This document shows positions 62,409 to 64,000 of a stretch of DNA of 64,000 bases, one piece after another; within the stretch, counting starts at the first letter, position 1; each line of letters opens with the position of its first letter. The translations under genes and the position numbers were made by a program. This DNA is from Leptospira stimsonii (GTDB lineage: Bacteria; Spirochaetota; Leptospiria; Leptospirales; Leptospiraceae): positions 930,001-994,000 of the forward strand of contig NZ_QHCS01000001.1 of assembly GCF_003545875.1 (NCBI RefSeq), in the 5' to 3' direction. The notes beneath the pieces are model-generated. The model was not told the DNA's origin. It ran no database searches and saw only the letters and a list, made by a program, of their open reading frames with translations.

Positions 62409-63509
62409 ATGAAAAGAATCTTTTGTAATCTCATTTTGATTTCGCTTTGTGGTCTTTCCACAAACTGTTTTTTAAATCCTCTTTCTCAATTTGTCACGGA
62501 CGCGATTTTTCCAACAAAAGAAAATTGTCCCAATTGCACCGAACAACAGCTTATCGCTCTGGCCGCCGTAATAAAACCGAATGCCAACGGAATCAAAGCC
62601 TTCGGGTTCGATCTATCTTCTTCCTTTTCTAATTTTTGCGCCTCGGGAATTTGTGCCGGCGGGATTACGGAAGCTGAGTCGAATTCCACGGTTACGGTCG
62701 CGGTTCCGAATGGCGCTATTGTAAGTAATTTGGTCGCGACTTTTTCCATTCCGGCGAATTCCAAACTGGAAGTTGCCGGTGTAACTCAGGTCTCTGGCGT
62801 AACTGCAAATGATTTTACCAAACCCGTTACTTATTCGTTCATCGACGAAAACGGATTAAAAAAAGATTATACTGTTTCCGTAGTACCGGCTATGAACGGA
62901 GATCGAGTGAACGGCGTCTTAGTTATTTTTTCTTCCGGTTTGGATAATTATTGGACGAAATGTTCTTACGGTCAAGTTTACAGACCTGGTTTCAATGACT
63001 GTCAAGGAAAAGGAAGCGCAGGTGATGATTACGGAGCAATTACCGATACTCTCAGTTATTGTTCCACTGCGGACGCGAGTTGTGACGATGGCTTTTCACT
63101 AACTTCCGGACCTTTAATAACCGCATGTCAAAGTATGCAAAGCGATTTGCCCGCAATGCAATCGTTGTCCGGAGTTTATTCTGCAATTGCTCCTCCTCCT
63201 GCAGATTTATACAGCGGTCCGAATGGCTCATTGATGGCCGGTTGTCCGGGATTTAAAACGGTAAATCCTTGTTTTGCGGGAGGCGCCGGTGGCATTGTCT
63301 GTTTGCCAGGATTTACCGGAATTGCAATTGATACGACTTTATTTTCGGAAACTTTTTCCGGGGATTATTGGACAACAACTTCTTGCACTGCTACCACTGC
63401 CGCAAAAATTTCAATGCTCGGACCAGGGCTCGCGAATGCTTCAGTGAAGAATCTTGTAAGCTCAGCATCCAAGAGAGCTCTTCGGTGCGTTCGGAGAAAC
63501 TTGAGTTAA
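62409..63509 (+). CDS. lipoprotein with DUF1566-like C-terminus
   Basis: The start is the ATG at 62409 (MKRIFCNLILISLCGLSTNC), 366 residues; a TTG 15 bases earlier is unlikely. Cys20 is the probable lipid site. The N-terminal third is followed by an Ig-like or cadherin-like segment: FSIPANSKLEVAGVTQVSG and VTYSFIDENGLKKDYTVSV. The C-terminus is Cys-rich (about nine cysteines) and ends DYWTTTSC...ALRCVRRN, resembling DUF1566. It is likely surface exposed. This is the third DUF1566-type protein of the window, but in a separate location. Confidence 0.82.
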   Translation: MKRIFCNLILISLCGLSTNCFLNPLSQFVTDAIFPTKENCPNCTEQQLIALAAVIKPNANGIKAFGFDLSSSFSNFCASGICAGGITEAESNSTVTVAVPNGAIVSNLVATFSIPANSKLEVAGVTQVSGVTANDFTKPVTYSFIDENGLKKDYTVSVVPAMNGDRVNGVLVIFSSGLDNYWTKCSYGQVYRPGFNDCQGKGSAGDDYGAITDTLSYCSTADASCDDGFSLTSGPLITACQSMQSDLPAMQSLSGVYSAIAPPPADLYSGPNGSLMAGCPGFKTVNPCFAGGAGGIVCLPGFTGIAIDTTLFSETFSGDYWTTTSCTATTAAKISMLGPGLANASVKNLVSSASKRALRCVRRNLS

Positions 63510-63600
63510 AAAGAATATTTCATTATTTTAATGTGGCTTAGTAAGCCGATTCAAATCATTCAAAAAATTAATAAAGCATTATAAATAAAAAAAGGTCCTA

Positions 63601-64000
63601 TGAAAATTAAATTCTACATTGTGTTGCCATTCTACTTATTCGTTTTTCTTTCGAATTGTAAGATCGATCAAAGGTTAAGCGAAGATAAAACTCACAGGAC
63701 GATCCTTGCGTCCGCGGAAGCAACGTGTAAGGTCGCTTCCGTCGAACCTCTCTATTCATTTTTGTTCGGTTTGGCCCCCGTGTTTCGTAAACCCGAGCCA
63801 AGCGTTCCAGCCGGTCAAACCTTAAGAATCACCGAATTCACGAATTGGAAAGACTATGCGGTCACGTTAGTCGGCGGTTGGGCAATCACCCTCGTGAGAA
63901 GAACCAGGACGATAGAATTCTGTGACGAGAATTTATTCGCGAGCAGTTGGAATCCGGAAAGACAATCCGTGGATCAGACCCTATATCAGATGGCTGTAAC
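63601..64000 (+). CDS. putative lipoprotein (partial, runs past window end)
   Basis: From ATG 63601 the frame is open to the window end (at least 133 codons). The leader MKIKFYIVLPFYLFVFLSNC gives Cys20 as lipid site. The mature part reads TILASAEATCKVASVEPLYSFLFGL and later VTLVGGWAITLVRRTRTIEF. No family is recognised. It follows the DUF1566-like lipoprotein by 91 bases on the same strand; a small GGCTT/AAGCC hairpin (63536-63548) lies between. Confidence 0.75.

Overview
The window looks like chromosome of a pathogenic-clade Leptospira (spirochaete). The grounds are genes of families largely confined to or typical of that genus (DUF1564, a DUF1554 lipoprotein, several DUF1566/Lcl-type surface proteins), lipoproteins with relaxed lipoboxes (F-x-S/N-C), many GTG/TTG starts, stand-alone STAS and PP2C proteins, and a gamma-carboxylase-like HTTM protein. 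Assignments are by eye from motifs; no database search was run, so the species is not named.

Layout. 0-6 kb (minus strand): an Mpo1/DUF962 fragment at the window edge, an AraC regulator, then a tight four-gene operon read 5687 to 1368: membrane PP2C phosphatase, TPR protein, exported protein of unknown role, STAS anti-anti-sigma factor. 6-14.2 kb: dihaem cytochrome c, lipoproteins, a pair of DUF1566 surface proteins, a membrane-bound AraC regulator and a DUF1554 lipoprotein, separated by unusually clean hairpins. 14.8-24 kb: AsmA-like and TerB-like proteins, metG, glnD, an acyl-CoA dehydrogenase and a tandem 173/174-bp repeat. 24-33 kb: an EAL-domain protein, a hemerythrin-like protein, a ferredoxin-MBL hydrolase, a porin, and an RND exporter whose TetR-type regulator lies just downstream, with a matching dyad at the RND start. 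33.4-36.8 kb: sppA, a membrane protein, surE and a TPR protein in one overlapping operon, followed by tRNA-Pro, tRNA-Arg and tRNA-His. 36.8-45.3 kb: a glycan-binding-like membrane protein, a TIGR01777 epimerase, DUF1564, uracil-DNA glycosylase, STAS, galK, pgi and a decayed-looking stretch. 45.3-51 kb (minus): an operon of two histidine kinases, an AmgK-like sugar kinase and a MurU-like uridylyltransferase. 51-61 kb: alpha/beta hydrolase, DegT-type aminotransferase, a repeat-rich gap, adenosine deaminase, a VOC protein, a 1-kb gap with no intact gene, a DODA-type dioxygenase, and an operon of TPR lipoprotein, dprA and the carboxylase-like protein. 61-64 kb: a DoxX-like membrane protein, an acetyltransferase and two lipoproteins (the last cut by the window end).

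The most striking non-coding signal is a short interrupted palindrome, GCGGG-AACT-CCCGC and relatives. Its 11-base core GCGGGAACTCC occurs 18 times exactly, plus four 10-base matches, where chance predicts far less than one. It sits in intergenic DNA, inside tandem repeats and inside genes in all three reading phases. Related copies with different arms (GTAGG-AACT-CCTAT) suggest the fold or dyad is conserved rather than the sequence. The best candidate for an undescribed functional unit is the operon coupling two sensor kinases to the AmgK/MurU peptidoglycan-recycling pair.
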